The notes beneath the pieces are model-generated. The model was not told the DNA's origin and made no database searches. It worked only from the letters and a program-made list of their open reading frames with translations. Of a DNA stretch of 12,500 nt, positions 1-8,018 are shown in pieces. Position 1 is the first letter of the stretch; each line of letters starts with the position of its first letter. A program made the position numbers and the translations under genes. The stretch is taken from contig JAGWNV010000046.1 in NCBI GenBank assembly GCA_028872975.1, forward strand, positions 1 through 12,500, in the 5' to 3' direction. The stretch is from Acidobacteriota bacterium. Lineage in GTDB: Bacteria > Actinomycetota > Acidimicrobiia > Acidimicrobiales > UBA8190.

Positions 1-1672
<1,672 letters not shown>

Positions 1673-1739
1673 CCCTTGTCCCTCGATGCCAGCGTAAGTC
1701 CCGGGAGTGCCGATTCGGAGCGGTGGACCCCCCGCCCGA

Positions 1740-1755
1740 CCACAAGATGTTGTGG
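1740..1755. promoter_or_regulatory. NrdR-like box 1
   Basis: CCACAAGATGTTGTGG is a near-perfect 16-bp palindrome (ACCACAAG...TTGTGGT if extended to 1739-1756, one mismatched pair). It matches the known NrdR box ACACWATATATWGTGT at about 12 of 16 positions when W is read as A/T. It lies between the nrdJ promoter and the nrdJ start. By family knowledge, the ATP/dATP-sensing repressor NrdR binds tandem boxes like this at ribonucleotide reductase genes. Confidence 0.8.
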
Positions 1756-1770
1756 TCCCCCTATCGGCCG

Positions 1771-1786
1771 CCACAAGATGCGGGCG
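1771..1786. promoter_or_regulatory. NrdR-like box 2 (one half-site degenerate)
   Basis: The left ten bases CCACAAGATG are identical to those of the box at 1740-1755, and the two start exactly 31 bp apart (16-bp box plus 15-bp spacer). This is the usual geometry of tandem NrdR boxes, about three helical turns. The right half (CGGGCG) is poor, so this would be the weaker site. It overlaps the transcription start predicted from the nrdJ promoter at 1789-1818, a position fit for repression. Confidence 0.65.
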
Positions 1787-1788
1787 TC

Positions 1789-1818
1789 ATTACACCACTG
1801 TAGTTACGGGGGTGTCAA
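1789..1818 (-). promoter_or_regulatory. Sigma70-like promoter of nrdJ
   Basis: On the minus strand, TTGACA (1818-1813, perfect -35) is followed after 18 bp by TGTAAT (1794-1789, 5 of 6 to TATAAT). The start of transcription should fall near 1782, inside the downstream NrdR-like box, giving a leader of about 110 nt. That leader is too short to hold a cobalamin riboswitch. The remainder of the 1673-1915 gap contains the two NrdR-like boxes and the glpK -10; I see nothing else in it. Confidence 0.7.
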
Positions 1819-1900
1819 CGGGTTCCGGGGCACGACGGCCCTGGTCGGAGGCCGTTCGCGATGGTTTGCATTCGTGCCGCCGATCACGTGCGGGGGTTGG

Positions 1901-1906
1901 TAGCGT
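1901..1906 (+). promoter_or_regulatory. Candidate -10 element (GTAGCGT type) of glpK
   Basis: TAGCGT, preceded by G, ends 9 nt before the glpK ATG and fits the actinobacterial TANNNT -10. No Shine-Dalgarno sequence precedes the ATG, so the transcript is probably leaderless or nearly so. No convincing -35 is visible. The same GTAGCGT 7-mer occurs before three other genes here. Confidence 0.5.
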
Positions 1907-1915
1907 CCGGCGCCG

Positions 1916-3439
1916 ATGGCCTGCGTGGTGGCGGTCGACGCCGGGACCACCGGGGTCCGGTCACTGGCGGTCGACGAGGCCGGCCGGGTCCTCGACCTCG
2001 CCTACCGGGAGCTCGCCCAGCACTTCCCCCGGCCCGGCTGGGTGGAGCACGACGCCGGGGAGATCTGGCACCACGTCCTCGCCACCCTCGCCGAGTTGAC
2101 CGGCAGGCTCGCCGGTCGCGGCGAGACGGTCGCCGCCGTGGGCATCACGAACCAGCGGGAGACGGTCGTGGCCTGGGACCGCAGGACGGGCCGGCCCCGG
2201 CACCGGGCCGTCGTCTGGCAGGACCGCCGGACGGCCGGGGCCTGTGACCGTCTGCGGGCCGAGGGCCACGAGCCCCTCGTCCGGGAGCGGACCGGGCTCG
2301 TCCTCGACCCCTACTTCTCGGCCACCAAGATGGCCTGGCTGCTCGCCGAGGGCGGCGTGAAGCCCGACGGCGACCTCGCCCTCGGCACGGTGGACGCCTG
2401 GGTCGCCTGGAACCTCACCGGCGGGCCCGCCGGTGGCGCCCTCGTCACCGACCCCTCCAACGCGGCTCGGACCCTCCTGCTCGACACCGGCCGGCTCGCC
2501 TGGGACGGGGAGCTCGGCGACCTCTTCGGCGTCCCCCTCCGGTCGCTGCCCGAGGTGGTCCCCACCTGCGGCCGAGTCGGCACCGTCGCCGGGGACCTCG
2601 CCCCGCCCGGGTCGCCCCTCGCCGGCGTGCCGGTGAGCGCCCTCGTCGGCGACCAGCAGTCGGCGCTCTTCGGCCAGGCCTGCTTCTCCCCGGGCGCGGC
2701 CAAGGCGACCTACGGCACCGGCACCTTCGTCCTCCTCACGGTGGGGCCGGACCGGCCGGCGCCGGCCGAGGGACTCCTCACCACCGTCGCCTGGGACCTC
2801 GGGGCAGCCGGCGGCGACGCCCCGGTCGCCTACGCGCTGGAGGGCGCCGTCTTCGCCACCGGCGCCGCCATCCAGTGGCTCCGCGACGGTCTCGGCATCG
2901 TCGGGGAGGCCGCCGAGGTCGGGCCCCTCGCCGCCTCGGTCGCCGACACCGAGGGGGTGGCCGTCGTCCCCGCCTTCACCGGCATGGGCAGCCCCTGGTG
3001 GGACCCCTACGCCCGCGGGGTCGTGGTGGGCCTCAGCCGGGGCCTCGGCCGGGCGCACCTGGCCCGGGCCGTCGTCGAGTCGATGGCCTTCCAGGTGCGC
3101 GACGTGGCCGACGCCATGCGGGCGGCCGGCGCTCCCCTCGAGACGCTCCGGGTCGACGGGGGGGCGTCGGTGATGGACCTCCTCCTCCAGCTCCAGGCCG
3201 ACCAGCTCCGCGTGCCCGTCCGCCGCTCGGCCAGCGCCGAGGCCACCGCCCTCGGCGCCGCCACCCTGGCCGGCCTCGCCGAAGGGGTCTGGGGGTCCCT
3301 CGAGGACCTCGCCGCCCTCTGGCAGGCGGAGCTTTCCGTCAGCCCGGTGGCGACCGAGGTGGCCGCCGACCGGGCCCACGCCCGGTGGCTCGACGCCGTC
3401 GACCGCGCCCGGGCCTGGGCCCCGGCCGGCCCGGCCTGA
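1916..3439 (+). CDS. glpK: Glycerol kinase (FGGY family)
   Basis: Phosphorylates glycerol to sn-glycerol 3-phosphate with ATP in the cytosol, feeding phospholipid synthesis and glycolysis. The 507 aa match the usual length of about 500. The N-terminal ATP/phosphate motif DAGTT is at residues 8-12. Glycerol-contacting residues appear as ITNQRE (R81, E82), VVWQDRR (W101), DPYFSATK (Y133) and the catalytic GDQQSALFGQ (D246, Q247). The C-terminal ATP-binding segment has RVDGGAS and SAEATALGAA. Most glycerol kinases read DQGTT at the first motif; here Gln is replaced by Ala, which leaves the catalytic Asp untouched. No glpF or glpD lies beside it, so it stands as a single-gene unit. It is divergent from nrdJ and ends 6 nt from the convergent PaaX-family gene. 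Another FGGY sugar kinase is unlikely given the full set of glycerol residues. Confidence 0.93.
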   Translation: MACVVAVDAGTTGVRSLAVDEAGRVLDLAYRELAQHFPRPGWVEHDAGEIWHHVLATLAELTGRLAGRGETVAAVGITNQRETVVAWDRRTGRPRHRAVVWQDRRTAGACDRLRAEGHEPLVRERTGLVLDPYFSATKMAWLLAEGGVKPDGDLALGTVDAWVAWNLTGGPAGGALVTDPSNAARTLLLDTGRLAWDGELGDLFGVPLRSLPEVVPTCGRVGTVAGDLAPPGSPLAGVPVSALVGDQQSALFGQACFSPGAAKATYGTGTFVLLTVGPDRPAPAEGLLTTVAWDLGAAGGDAPVAYALEGAVFATGAAIQWLRDGLGIVGEAAEVGPLAASVADTEGVAVVPAFTGMGSPWWDPYARGVVVGLSRGLGRAHLARAVVESMAFQVRDVADAMRAAGAPLETLRVDGGASVMDLLLQLQADQLRVPVRRSASAEATALGAATLAGLAEGVWGSLEDLAALWQAELSVSPVATEVAADRAHARWLDAVDRARAWAPAGPA

Positions 3440-3445
3440 CGCGTC

Positions 3446-4192
3446 TCAGCCGACCCGGCGACCCCAGTCGGCGAGCACGCCCCGGTACCGGGCGTCGTAG
3501 GCGTCGTAGGCCGACCGCAGGGCCGCCCCCGGCCAGCCCGCCGGGAGGAGCTCGGCGGGGAGCAGGGGGTCGGCCTGGAGGTGGCGGAGGACGGCGGCGG
3601 AGAGGACGAACCCCGGCGCCAGGTCGTCGGCGGACGTCGTCGGGGCGTCCCGCATCTCCCCCATGAGCCGCCGGGCCCCGGCCGCCCAGCCCTCGAGATC
3701 CCAGAGGGACCTCGAGAGCTCCCCGGGGTCGCCGGCAGGCGTGGCCGCGAACCGGGTGGCGTCACCCTCGAGGCCGGCGAGGGGGCCCCCGAGGTCGAGG
3801 GCCAGGTTGTCGGGCCGGGTCCAGACCCCGAGGCGGAGCTCGCCGAGCCGGGCCGCTTCGAGCGCCCGCCTCCGGCCGGCCCGGACGTCGGCCTGATCGC
3901 CCACGGCGGTCAGCACGACCACGTGCCAGCCGCCCTGCCAGGGCCCGGTCCGCCCGGCCCGGCTCGCCGTCTGCCGCCGCTGGCGGGCGAGGAGGTGCCC
4001 GGCCAGGCGGTACCGGCCCGCCCCGTCGGTGGTGGCCTCGCCGGAGGAGACCATCCTGCTCAGGGCCACCCGGGCCCGGTTGGGGTTGATCCCGAACAGC
4101 CCCGCCATCCGCACCAGGTGGGCGACGGGGAGCTCGGGCGGGTCGGCCCCGAGGAGGGTGCTGGCCAGCACCGACCGGGCCGTGAGCGGCAC
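3446..4192 (-). CDS. PaaX-family transcriptional regulator
   Basis: Probable DNA-binding repressor. The N-terminal winged-helix region reads PLTARSVLASTLLG, then LFGINPNRARVALSRMVSSGEA, the PaaX-type HTH. A central Cas2-like fold (WHVVVLTAVGDQADVRAGRRRALEAARLG, VWTRPDNL) and the C-terminal PaaX region follow. At 248 aa it is shorter than E. coli PaaX (about 316). The frame is open to ATG codons at 4222 and 4237, but I prefer GTG 4192: PLTARS is where relatives usually begin, and the best minus-strand promoter has its -10 over the 4222 ATG. No phenylacetate genes are present, so the ligand is more likely an acyl or aryl-CoA tied to the divergent desaturase (inference). It converges with glpK. 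Family is confident, target is not. Confidence 0.86.
   Translation of the reverse strand: MPLTARSVLASTLLGADPPELPVAHLVRMAGLFGINPNRARVALSRMVSSGEATTDGAGRYRLAGHLLARQRRQTASRAGRTGPWQGGWHVVVLTAVGDQADVRAGRRRALEAARLGELRLGVWTRPDNLALDLGGPLAGLEGDATRFAATPAGDPGELSRSLWDLEGWAAGARRLMGEMRDAPTTSADDLAPGFVLSAAVLRHLQADPLLPAELLPAGWPGAALRSAYDAYDARYRGVLADWGRRVG
3491..3508. repeat. Two tandem copies of a 9-bp unit inside the PaaX-family gene
   Basis: GGCGTCGTA occurs twice in direct succession. On the coding (minus) strand it gives Tyr-Asp-Ala twice near the C terminus (AYDAYDARY), so it keeps the frame. It is probably a small slippage duplication. Confidence 0.6.
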
Positions 4193-4219
4193 CGTGCCTG
4201 GCCTGCCCGTCGTCCCTCG

Positions 4220-4254
4220 CATATTACGATCTTGCACCAGTTGTCACAAATATG
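4220..4254. promoter_or_regulatory. Inverted repeats in the PaaX/desaturase control region (candidate operator)
   Basis: CATATT (4220-4225) and AATATG (4249-4254) form a spaced inverted repeat with 23 bp between arms. Inside it, TTGTCACAA (4241-4249) is a small palindrome about a central C. These AT-rich elements sit between and over both divergent promoters, where a local PaaX-type repressor would be expected to bind. Assigning them to this regulator is inference. Confidence 0.35.
4221..4249 (-). promoter_or_regulatory. Candidate promoter of the PaaX-family gene
   Basis: On the minus strand, TTGTGA (4249-4244) is separated by 17 bp from TAATAT (4226-4221). This is a good sigma70-like pair and supports the downstream GTG start at 4192. 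It overlaps the oppositely directed desaturase promoter by 18 bp, so the two genes may be mutually controlled. Confidence 0.5.
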
Positions 4255-4260
4255 TAAGGT
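4232..4260 (+). promoter_or_regulatory. Candidate promoter of the desaturase gene
   Basis: TTGCAC (4232-4237) lies 17 bp before TAAGGT (4255-4260, TANNNT type). The -10 ends exactly 7 nt before the GTG at 4268, so the message is expected to be leaderless and to start at or next to that codon. Confidence 0.5.
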
Positions 4261-4267
4261 ACAGGAC

Positions 4268-5215
4268 GTGCCCGCCACCATGGTGGCTCCCCCCGAGTCC
4301 CGGCCCGAGGTCCTGCCGACCGACCGGCTCCTCGAGACGGGCGTCCCGCGGCCCGAGCTCCGGTCCGGCCTCCGGCGCATCGACGACGCCGCCAACGCCC
4401 GCAGCGTCGTCCTGCTGTGGGCCTGGCTGGTGGGCATGGTGGCCCTGGCCGTCTGGTGGGGCAACCCCTTCGGGTACCTCGTCGCCTTCGTCCTCATCGG
4501 CCCCGTCTACGTCCGCTTCGCCATCCTCATGCACGAGGCGGCCCACAAGCTGCTCTTCACCAACAAGCGGTGGAACGACTGGGTGGGGACCTGGATCGTC
4601 GCCTACCCGGCCTGGACGCCGATCGGGCTCTACCGGCGGGCCCACTTCGCCCACCACCGCGAGGAGTTCGGCCCCGACGAGCCCGACATGGAGTTCTACG
4701 GCGGCTATCCCTGCACCCGCCGCACCCTCCGCCGGCGCCTCCGGCGCGACGCGCTCGGCATCTCGGGGTGGAAGAACTTCTCGAAGCTCCTCACCGGCCT
4801 CCGGTACCCGAAGGTCCGGCCCGTCGTGGTCCGCATCCTCGCCGTGCAGGTGGTGCTGTGGGCGGCCTCCTGGGCGGCCACCGGCGACGTGTGGATCTAC
4901 CCCCTCCTGTGGTGGCTGCCCTGGATGACCCAGTGGCGGGTCCTCAACCGGCTCCGGTCCATCGCCGAGCACGGCGGCCTCGAGGCCGGCAAGGACCGCC
5001 GGGTGACCACCCACCACGCCCGACAGTCGCTCCTCGCCCGGTTCTGGCTCGTGCCCTACAACACCGGCTGGCACCTCGCCCACCACGTCGACATGGGCAT
5101 CCCCTGGCGGAACCTCCCCCGGTTCCACGAGGAGCTGGTGCGAGCCGGGTACGTGACCGACTCGCTCACCTACCCGAGCTACCGGGCCCTGTGGCGGGCC
5201 CTCTCCTCGGCCTGA
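4268..5215 (+). CDS. Membrane fatty acid desaturase (three-histidine-box family)
   Basis: A di-iron integral-membrane enzyme that probably introduces a double bond into a membrane acyl chain. Counting from GTG 4268 (315 aa), the histidine boxes are HEAAH (89-93), HFAHH (126-130) and HLAHH (269-273), with further metal-ligand candidates H235 in EHGG and H249-H250. Hydrophobic segments lie at about 46-63, 68-88, 188-204 and 207-220, placing the boxes on the cytosolic face. An Arg-rich stretch is at 151-160. GTG 4268 is chosen because a TANNNT -10 ends 7 nt upstream; in-frame ATG 4280 is the alternative and also lacks a Shine-Dalgarno. It is divergent from the PaaX-family repressor and convergent with plsC. 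A carotenoid or sterol-type hydroxylase of the same superfamily cannot be excluded, and no electron donor is encoded nearby. Confidence 0.88.
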   Translation: MPATMVAPPESRPEVLPTDRLLETGVPRPELRSGLRRIDDAANARSVVLLWAWLVGMVALAVWWGNPFGYLVAFVLIGPVYVRFAILMHEAAHKLLFTNKRWNDWVGTWIVAYPAWTPIGLYRRAHFAHHREEFGPDEPDMEFYGGYPCTRRTLRRRLRRDALGISGWKNFSKLLTGLRYPKVRPVVVRILAVQVVLWAASWAATGDVWIYPLLWWLPWMTQWRVLNRLRSIAEHGGLEAGKDRRVTTHHARQSLLARFWLVPYNTGWHLAHHVDMGIPWRNLPRFHEELVRAGYVTDSLTYPSYRALWRALSSA

Positions 5216-5222
5216 GCGGGCT

Positions 5223-5236
5223 CCCGCGCCGGCGGG
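5223..5236. terminator. Small hairpin between convergent desaturase and plsC genes
   Basis: CCCGC (5223-5227) pairs with GCGGG (5232-5236) around a GCCG loop within the 31-nt gap between two convergent stops. There is no T-tract on either side. It could act as a weak shared terminator, but a short GC stem is easily found by chance here. Confidence 0.25.
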
Positions 5237-5246
5237 GACGAGCTCT

Positions 5247-5993
5247 TCAGGCCACGACGGCCGACGGCGGCGCCTGGGCGCGCTCCTCCCGGTCGCCGGT
5301 GGGCGCCTGCTCGACCGTGGCCACCTCGGCGCCGCCCACCACCCCGTGGCGCTTGGCGTAGCGGTCCACGTAGTCCTGGCCCGACAGGGACCGGATCTCG
5401 AACATGAGCTCGTCGGTGAGGGCCCGGCAGGCCATGGGGTCGCCATCGGCGTCGCCGGCGTAGTGGGAGAGCTCGAGGGGCTCGCCGAAGCGCACCGTCA
5501 CCTTCTTGAACGGCCGGGGCAGGTTCGAGCCCGGCCGCTGCACCGCCGAGGTGCCGACCAGGCCCACGGGGACGACGGGGGCCTTGCACCCGAGGGCCAG
5601 GCGGGCCACGCCGGTGTGGCCCCGGTAGAGCCGGCCGTCGGGCGACCTCGTCCCCTCGGGGTAGATGCCGAGGACCCCTCCCGCCTCGAGGACGTCGCGT
5701 GCCGCGGCCAGGGCCCGCTCCGAGGCGCTCCCGCCCTCGCGGCGCATGGGGATCTGGCCCACGGCGCGGAAGAACCAGGCCGTCTTCCACGAGTCGAAGT
5801 ACTCGGCCTTGGCCACGTAGGTGACGCGCCGGGGCACGACGAGGGGGAGGAAGAAGGAGTCGAGGAACGTGACGTGGTTGGGGGCGAGGATGACCGGACC
5901 GTCGGCCGGCACGTGCTCGACGCCCTCCACCTTCACGCGCCACAGCAGATGGAAGACGGGCGTGAGCAGGATCTTCAGCGCCCGGTAGACCAC
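5247..5993 (-). CDS. plsC: PlsC-type lysophospholipid (1-acyl-glycerol-3-phosphate) acyltransferase
   Basis: Likely transfers an acyl chain to lysophosphatidic acid or a related acceptor at the inner membrane. From GTG 5993 (248 aa) the motif blocks are NHVTFLD (39-45, catalytic H40 and D45), GQIPMRREG (79-87), YPEGTRSPDG (111-120) and APVVPVGLVG after about 139. The N-terminal hydrophobic stretch ILLTPVFHLLW may act as a membrane anchor. The frame stays open to 6179, but that would overlap the divergent TetR gene. GTG 5993 lies exactly 7 nt from a TAGCGT -10 and gives the usual family length, so I take it as the start. The C-terminal 40 residues are polar and poorly conserved in type. Acceptor specificity cannot be read from the sequence; a mycobacterial-style role in PIM acylation is not implied. 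Confidence 0.88.
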   Translation of the reverse strand: MVYRALKILLTPVFHLLWRVKVEGVEHVPADGPVILAPNHVTFLDSFFLPLVVPRRVTYVAKAEYFDSWKTAWFFRAVGQIPMRREGGSASERALAAARDVLEAGGVLGIYPEGTRSPDGRLYRGHTGVARLALGCKAPVVPVGLVGTSAVQRPGSNLPRPFKKVTVRFGEPLELSHYAGDADGDPMACRALTDELMFEIRSLSGQDYVDRYAKRHGVVGGAEVATVEQAPTGDREERAQAPPSAVVA

Positions 5994-6000
5994 GTGGGGA

Positions 6001-6006
6001 ACGCTA
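6001..6006 (-). promoter_or_regulatory. Candidate -10 element (GTAGCGT type) of plsC
   Basis: On the minus strand TAGCGT, preceded by G, ends exactly 7 nt before GTG 5993 with no Shine-Dalgarno sequence, which points to leaderless expression. It faces away from an identical 7-mer serving the TetR gene. Confidence 0.5.
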
Positions 6007-6076
6007 CCGCGCGCCCCCCCGGCGCCACACGGGACCGCCGCCCAACTCGGTGCCTCGGGCGCTGCGGCCACCCCTG

Positions 6077-6082
6077 TAGCGT
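6077..6082 (+). promoter_or_regulatory. Candidate -10 element (GTAGCGT type) of the TetR gene
   Basis: TAGCGT, preceded by G, ends exactly 7 nt before ATG 6090. No Shine-Dalgarno is present. With the copy at 6001-6006 it forms a widely spaced inverted repeat flanking the 96-nt plsC/tetR gap. No separate TetR operator palindrome is obvious between them. Confidence 0.5.
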
Positions 6083-6089
6083 CACCGAG

Positions 6090-6713
6090 ATGGCACGCCG
6101 CCTCACGGCGCGCGGACAGCGACGGCGCCAGGAGCTCCTCGAGGTCGCCGCAAGGCTCTTCGCGACGCAGGGCTACCACCCCACCTCGGTCGCCGACGTG
6201 GTGGAGGGACTCGGCGTCGGCAAGGGCGTCTTCTACTGGTACTTCTCCTCGAAGGAGGAGCTCTTCCGCCAGATCCTCGCCGACGCTCAGCGCGACCTTC
6301 GCCGCGCCCAGCGCCAGGCCATCGCCGACGAGCCCGATCCGGTCCGCCGCATCGAGGGTGGCATCCGGGCGGCCATCTCATGGCTGGACGCCAACCGCCA
6401 CCTCTTCGTCCTCCTCGAGTTCGCCCGCACCGAGGAGCGCTTCGCCGGCCTCATCCGCCAGGGCGAGGACCAGGCCGTGGCCGACGCCCTCCCCCACGTG
6501 AAGGCCGGCATGGACGCCGGGCTCATCCGCCGCGAGGACCCCCTCGTCGTGGCCCACGCCATCCTCGGGGTGACCGACCACCTGGCCCGGGCCCTCGTCC
6601 TCGACCACGGCCGGCCCGCCGACGACGTGGCCGACGCGGCGGTGGCCATCTGCCTGGGCGGGATCCTCGACGCCGCCACCGCTCGCCGGCGCCTCGGCGT
6701 GGGCGGCGGCTGA
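6090..6713 (+). CDS. TetR/AcrR-family transcriptional regulator
   Basis: Probable ligand-responsive repressor of 207 aa, typical for the family. The N-terminal HTH covers about residues 12-60: LLEVAARLFATQGYHPTSVADVVEGLGVGKGVFYWYFSSKEELF, read here as consecutive blocks, with the GKGVFYWYFSSKEEL recognition-helix signature at about 43-57. The remaining helical C-terminal domain would bind the ligand and dimerise; it is not similar enough to anything I know to name the ligand. It is divergent from plsC across 96 nt, so control of plsC and itself is the simplest guess, perhaps by fatty acyl-CoA. It converges with the aminotransferase gene, with a 7-bp GC hairpin straight after its stop. Confidence 0.9.
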   Translation: MARRLTARGQRRRQELLEVAARLFATQGYHPTSVADVVEGLGVGKGVFYWYFSSKEELFRQILADAQRDLRRAQRQAIADEPDPVRRIEGGIRAAISWLDANRHLFVLLEFARTEERFAGLIRQGEDQAVADALPHVKAGMDAGLIRREDPLVVAHAILGVTDHLARALVLDHGRPADDVADAAVAICLGGILDAATARRRLGVGGG

Positions 6714-6733
6714 CCGCGGGCCGCTCCCCGCGG
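6714..6733. terminator. GC hairpin between convergent TetR and aminotransferase genes
   Basis: CCGCGGG (6714-6720) and CCCGCGG (6727-6733) form a perfect 7-bp stem with a 6-nt loop, starting at the base after the TetR stop codon. The stem is symmetrical, so it would serve both convergent transcripts. No T-run follows on either strand, as in the tail-less terminators proposed for actinobacteria. Confidence 0.5.
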
Positions 6734-6749
6734 CCGGTCGGCGCCGCCG

Positions 6750-7961
6750 CTACTGCAGTTTGGTGAGCGTCCGCCGGAGGTTCCGGGCGGCCTGGCCGAT
6801 GCGCTGCTCGTTCTCGATGAGGGCGAACCGCACGTGGCCGTCGCCACCGGGGCCGAAGCCCACCCCCGGCGAGGTGGCCACCTCGGCCTCGGAGACGAGG
6901 TAGGAGGAGAACTCGAGTGACCCCATCTCCCGATAGGGCTCGGGGATGGGCGCCCACACGAACATCGTCCCCTTGGGGGGCGCCACCGACCAGCCGATCC
7001 GGTTGAGCCCCTCGCAGAGGGCGTCGCGTCTGGCCATGTAGGTGGCGTTCACCTCCTTCGGGTACTCAGACGCCTCGTTCATGGCCACGATGGCGGCGAT
7101 CTGGATGGGCTGGAAGGTGCCGTAGTCGAGATAGCTCTTGAGCTTCGCCAGGGCGGCGACCACCTCGGCGTTGCCGACGAGGAAGGCCACCCGCCAGCCG
7201 GCCATCGAGAAGGACTTCGTCATCGAGTACAGCTCGACGGCGACGTCCTTCGCCCCCGGCACCTGGAGGATCGAGGGCGGCTGGAAGCCGTCGAAGGAGA
7301 CGTCCGCGTAGGCGAAGTCGTGGACGAGCACGACGTCGTGCTCCCGGGCGAACTCGACGAGCCGGGTCATCCAGGCCAGGTCCACGCAGGCGGTGGTCGG
7401 GTTGTGGGGGAACGACAGGACGATGACCCGCGGCTTGGGCCAGGCCGACTCCCAGGATTCCATGAGGTTCCCGAAGAAGGCCTCCGAGACCGACGGCCGC
7501 TCACCGTCGACGACGGGCCCCTCCTCCCCCAGGCGGACCTGGCGGACCTCTGCGCCGGCGAAGAGGGGGGCGTAGATGTGGATGGGATAGGAGGGTGAGG
7601 GGACGAGGGCGCTGTCGCCGGGGCCGAGGAGCACCCACATGAGGTGCGAGAGGCCCTCCTTGGCGCCGATGGTCGTCACCACCTCGGTCTCCGGGTCGAG
7701 GCCGACCCCGAACCGGCGGAGGTACAGCGAGGCCACGGCCTGGCGGAGCTTGGGGATGCCCCGGCTCGCCGAGTAGCGGTGGTTGCGGGGGTTGCGGGCC
7801 GCCTCGATGAGCTTGTCGACGGCGACGGGAGGGGAGGGGATGTCGGGATTGCCGAAGCCCAGGTCGATCACGTCGCGACCGGCTCGCCGGGCGGCCAGCT
7901 TCAGCGCGTCGATGTGCGCGAAGACGTACGGCGGCAGCCCGTTGATGCGACGGAATTCCAT
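6750..7961 (-). CDS. alaC: PLP-dependent class I/II aminotransferase, AlaC-like alanine transaminase
   Basis: Fold-type I aminotransferase of 403 aa, most like the AlaC branch that interconverts pyruvate/glutamate and alanine/2-oxoglutarate. It opens with EFRRINGLPPYVF and has DLGFGNPD (33-40), YSASRGIPKLR (63-73), TIGAKEGLSHL (97-107), VPSPSYPIHIY (120-130), FPHNPTT (N187), HDFAYAD (D215, Y218) and the Schiff-base lysine in SMTKSFSMAGWR (K249, R257). HVRFALIEN near the C terminus carries the substrate-carboxylate arginine. These blocks track E. coli AlaC closely from memory; an LL-diaminopimelate aminotransferase-type activity is the main alternative. ATG 7961 has a TAACCT -10 ending 6 nt upstream, so it is probably transcribed by itself and leaderless, even though it follows the glucokinase operon on the same strand. 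It converges with the TetR gene. Confidence 0.88.
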   Translation of the reverse strand: MEFRRINGLPPYVFAHIDALKLAARRAGRDVIDLGFGNPDIPSPPVAVDKLIEAARNPRNHRYSASRGIPKLRQAVASLYLRRFGVGLDPETEVVTTIGAKEGLSHLMWVLLGPGDSALVPSPSYPIHIYAPLFAGAEVRQVRLGEEGPVVDGERPSVSEAFFGNLMESWESAWPKPRVIVLSFPHNPTTACVDLAWMTRLVEFAREHDVVLVHDFAYADVSFDGFQPPSILQVPGAKDVAVELYSMTKSFSMAGWRVAFLVGNAEVVAALAKLKSYLDYGTFQPIQIAAIVAMNEASEYPKEVNATYMARRDALCEGLNRIGWSVAPPKGTMFVWAPIPEPYREMGSLEFSSYLVSEAEVATSPGVGFGPGGDGHVRFALIENEQRIGQAARNLRRTLTKLQ

Positions 7962-7967
7962 CGTGGA

Positions 7968-7973
7968 AGGTTA
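7968..7973 (-). promoter_or_regulatory. Candidate -10 element of the aminotransferase gene
   Basis: On the minus strand TAACCT (TANNNT type) ends 6 nt before ATG 7961. There is no Shine-Dalgarno and no clear -35. Confidence 0.4.
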
Positions 7974-8018
7974 CCGCCGCCCTCCCGGCGCCCCCGACGA
8001 GGCCCCGTCTGCAGGGGC

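Noticed and set aside
1673..1782. Possible cobalamin riboswitch in the nrdJ leader
   Set aside because: The predicted leader is about 110 nt, shorter than a cobalamin riboswitch, and I see no B12-box-like conserved segment. NrdR-like boxes occupy part of it instead.
1961..3379. 472-codon frame on the minus strand opposite glpK
   Set aside because: Repetitive Gly/Glu/Val/Pro composition with no motif, entirely shadowed by glycerol kinase.
3581..4267. Long N-terminal extension of the desaturase frame over the PaaX gene
   Set aside because: The extension is antisense to a recognisable PaaX-family gene, has shadow-like composition, and a promoter lies just before GTG 4268.
4271..4283. Kozak-like CCCGCCACCATGG at an in-frame ATG of the desaturase
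   Set aside because: The context is bacterial throughout. The match to a eukaryotic initiation context is a coincidence of GC-rich sequence and was not used to choose the start.
5994..6179. N-terminal extension of the PlsC frame up to 6179
   Set aside because: It would cross the divergent TetR start and its promoter, and the extra residues do not resemble PlsC. GTG 5993 has a well-placed -10.
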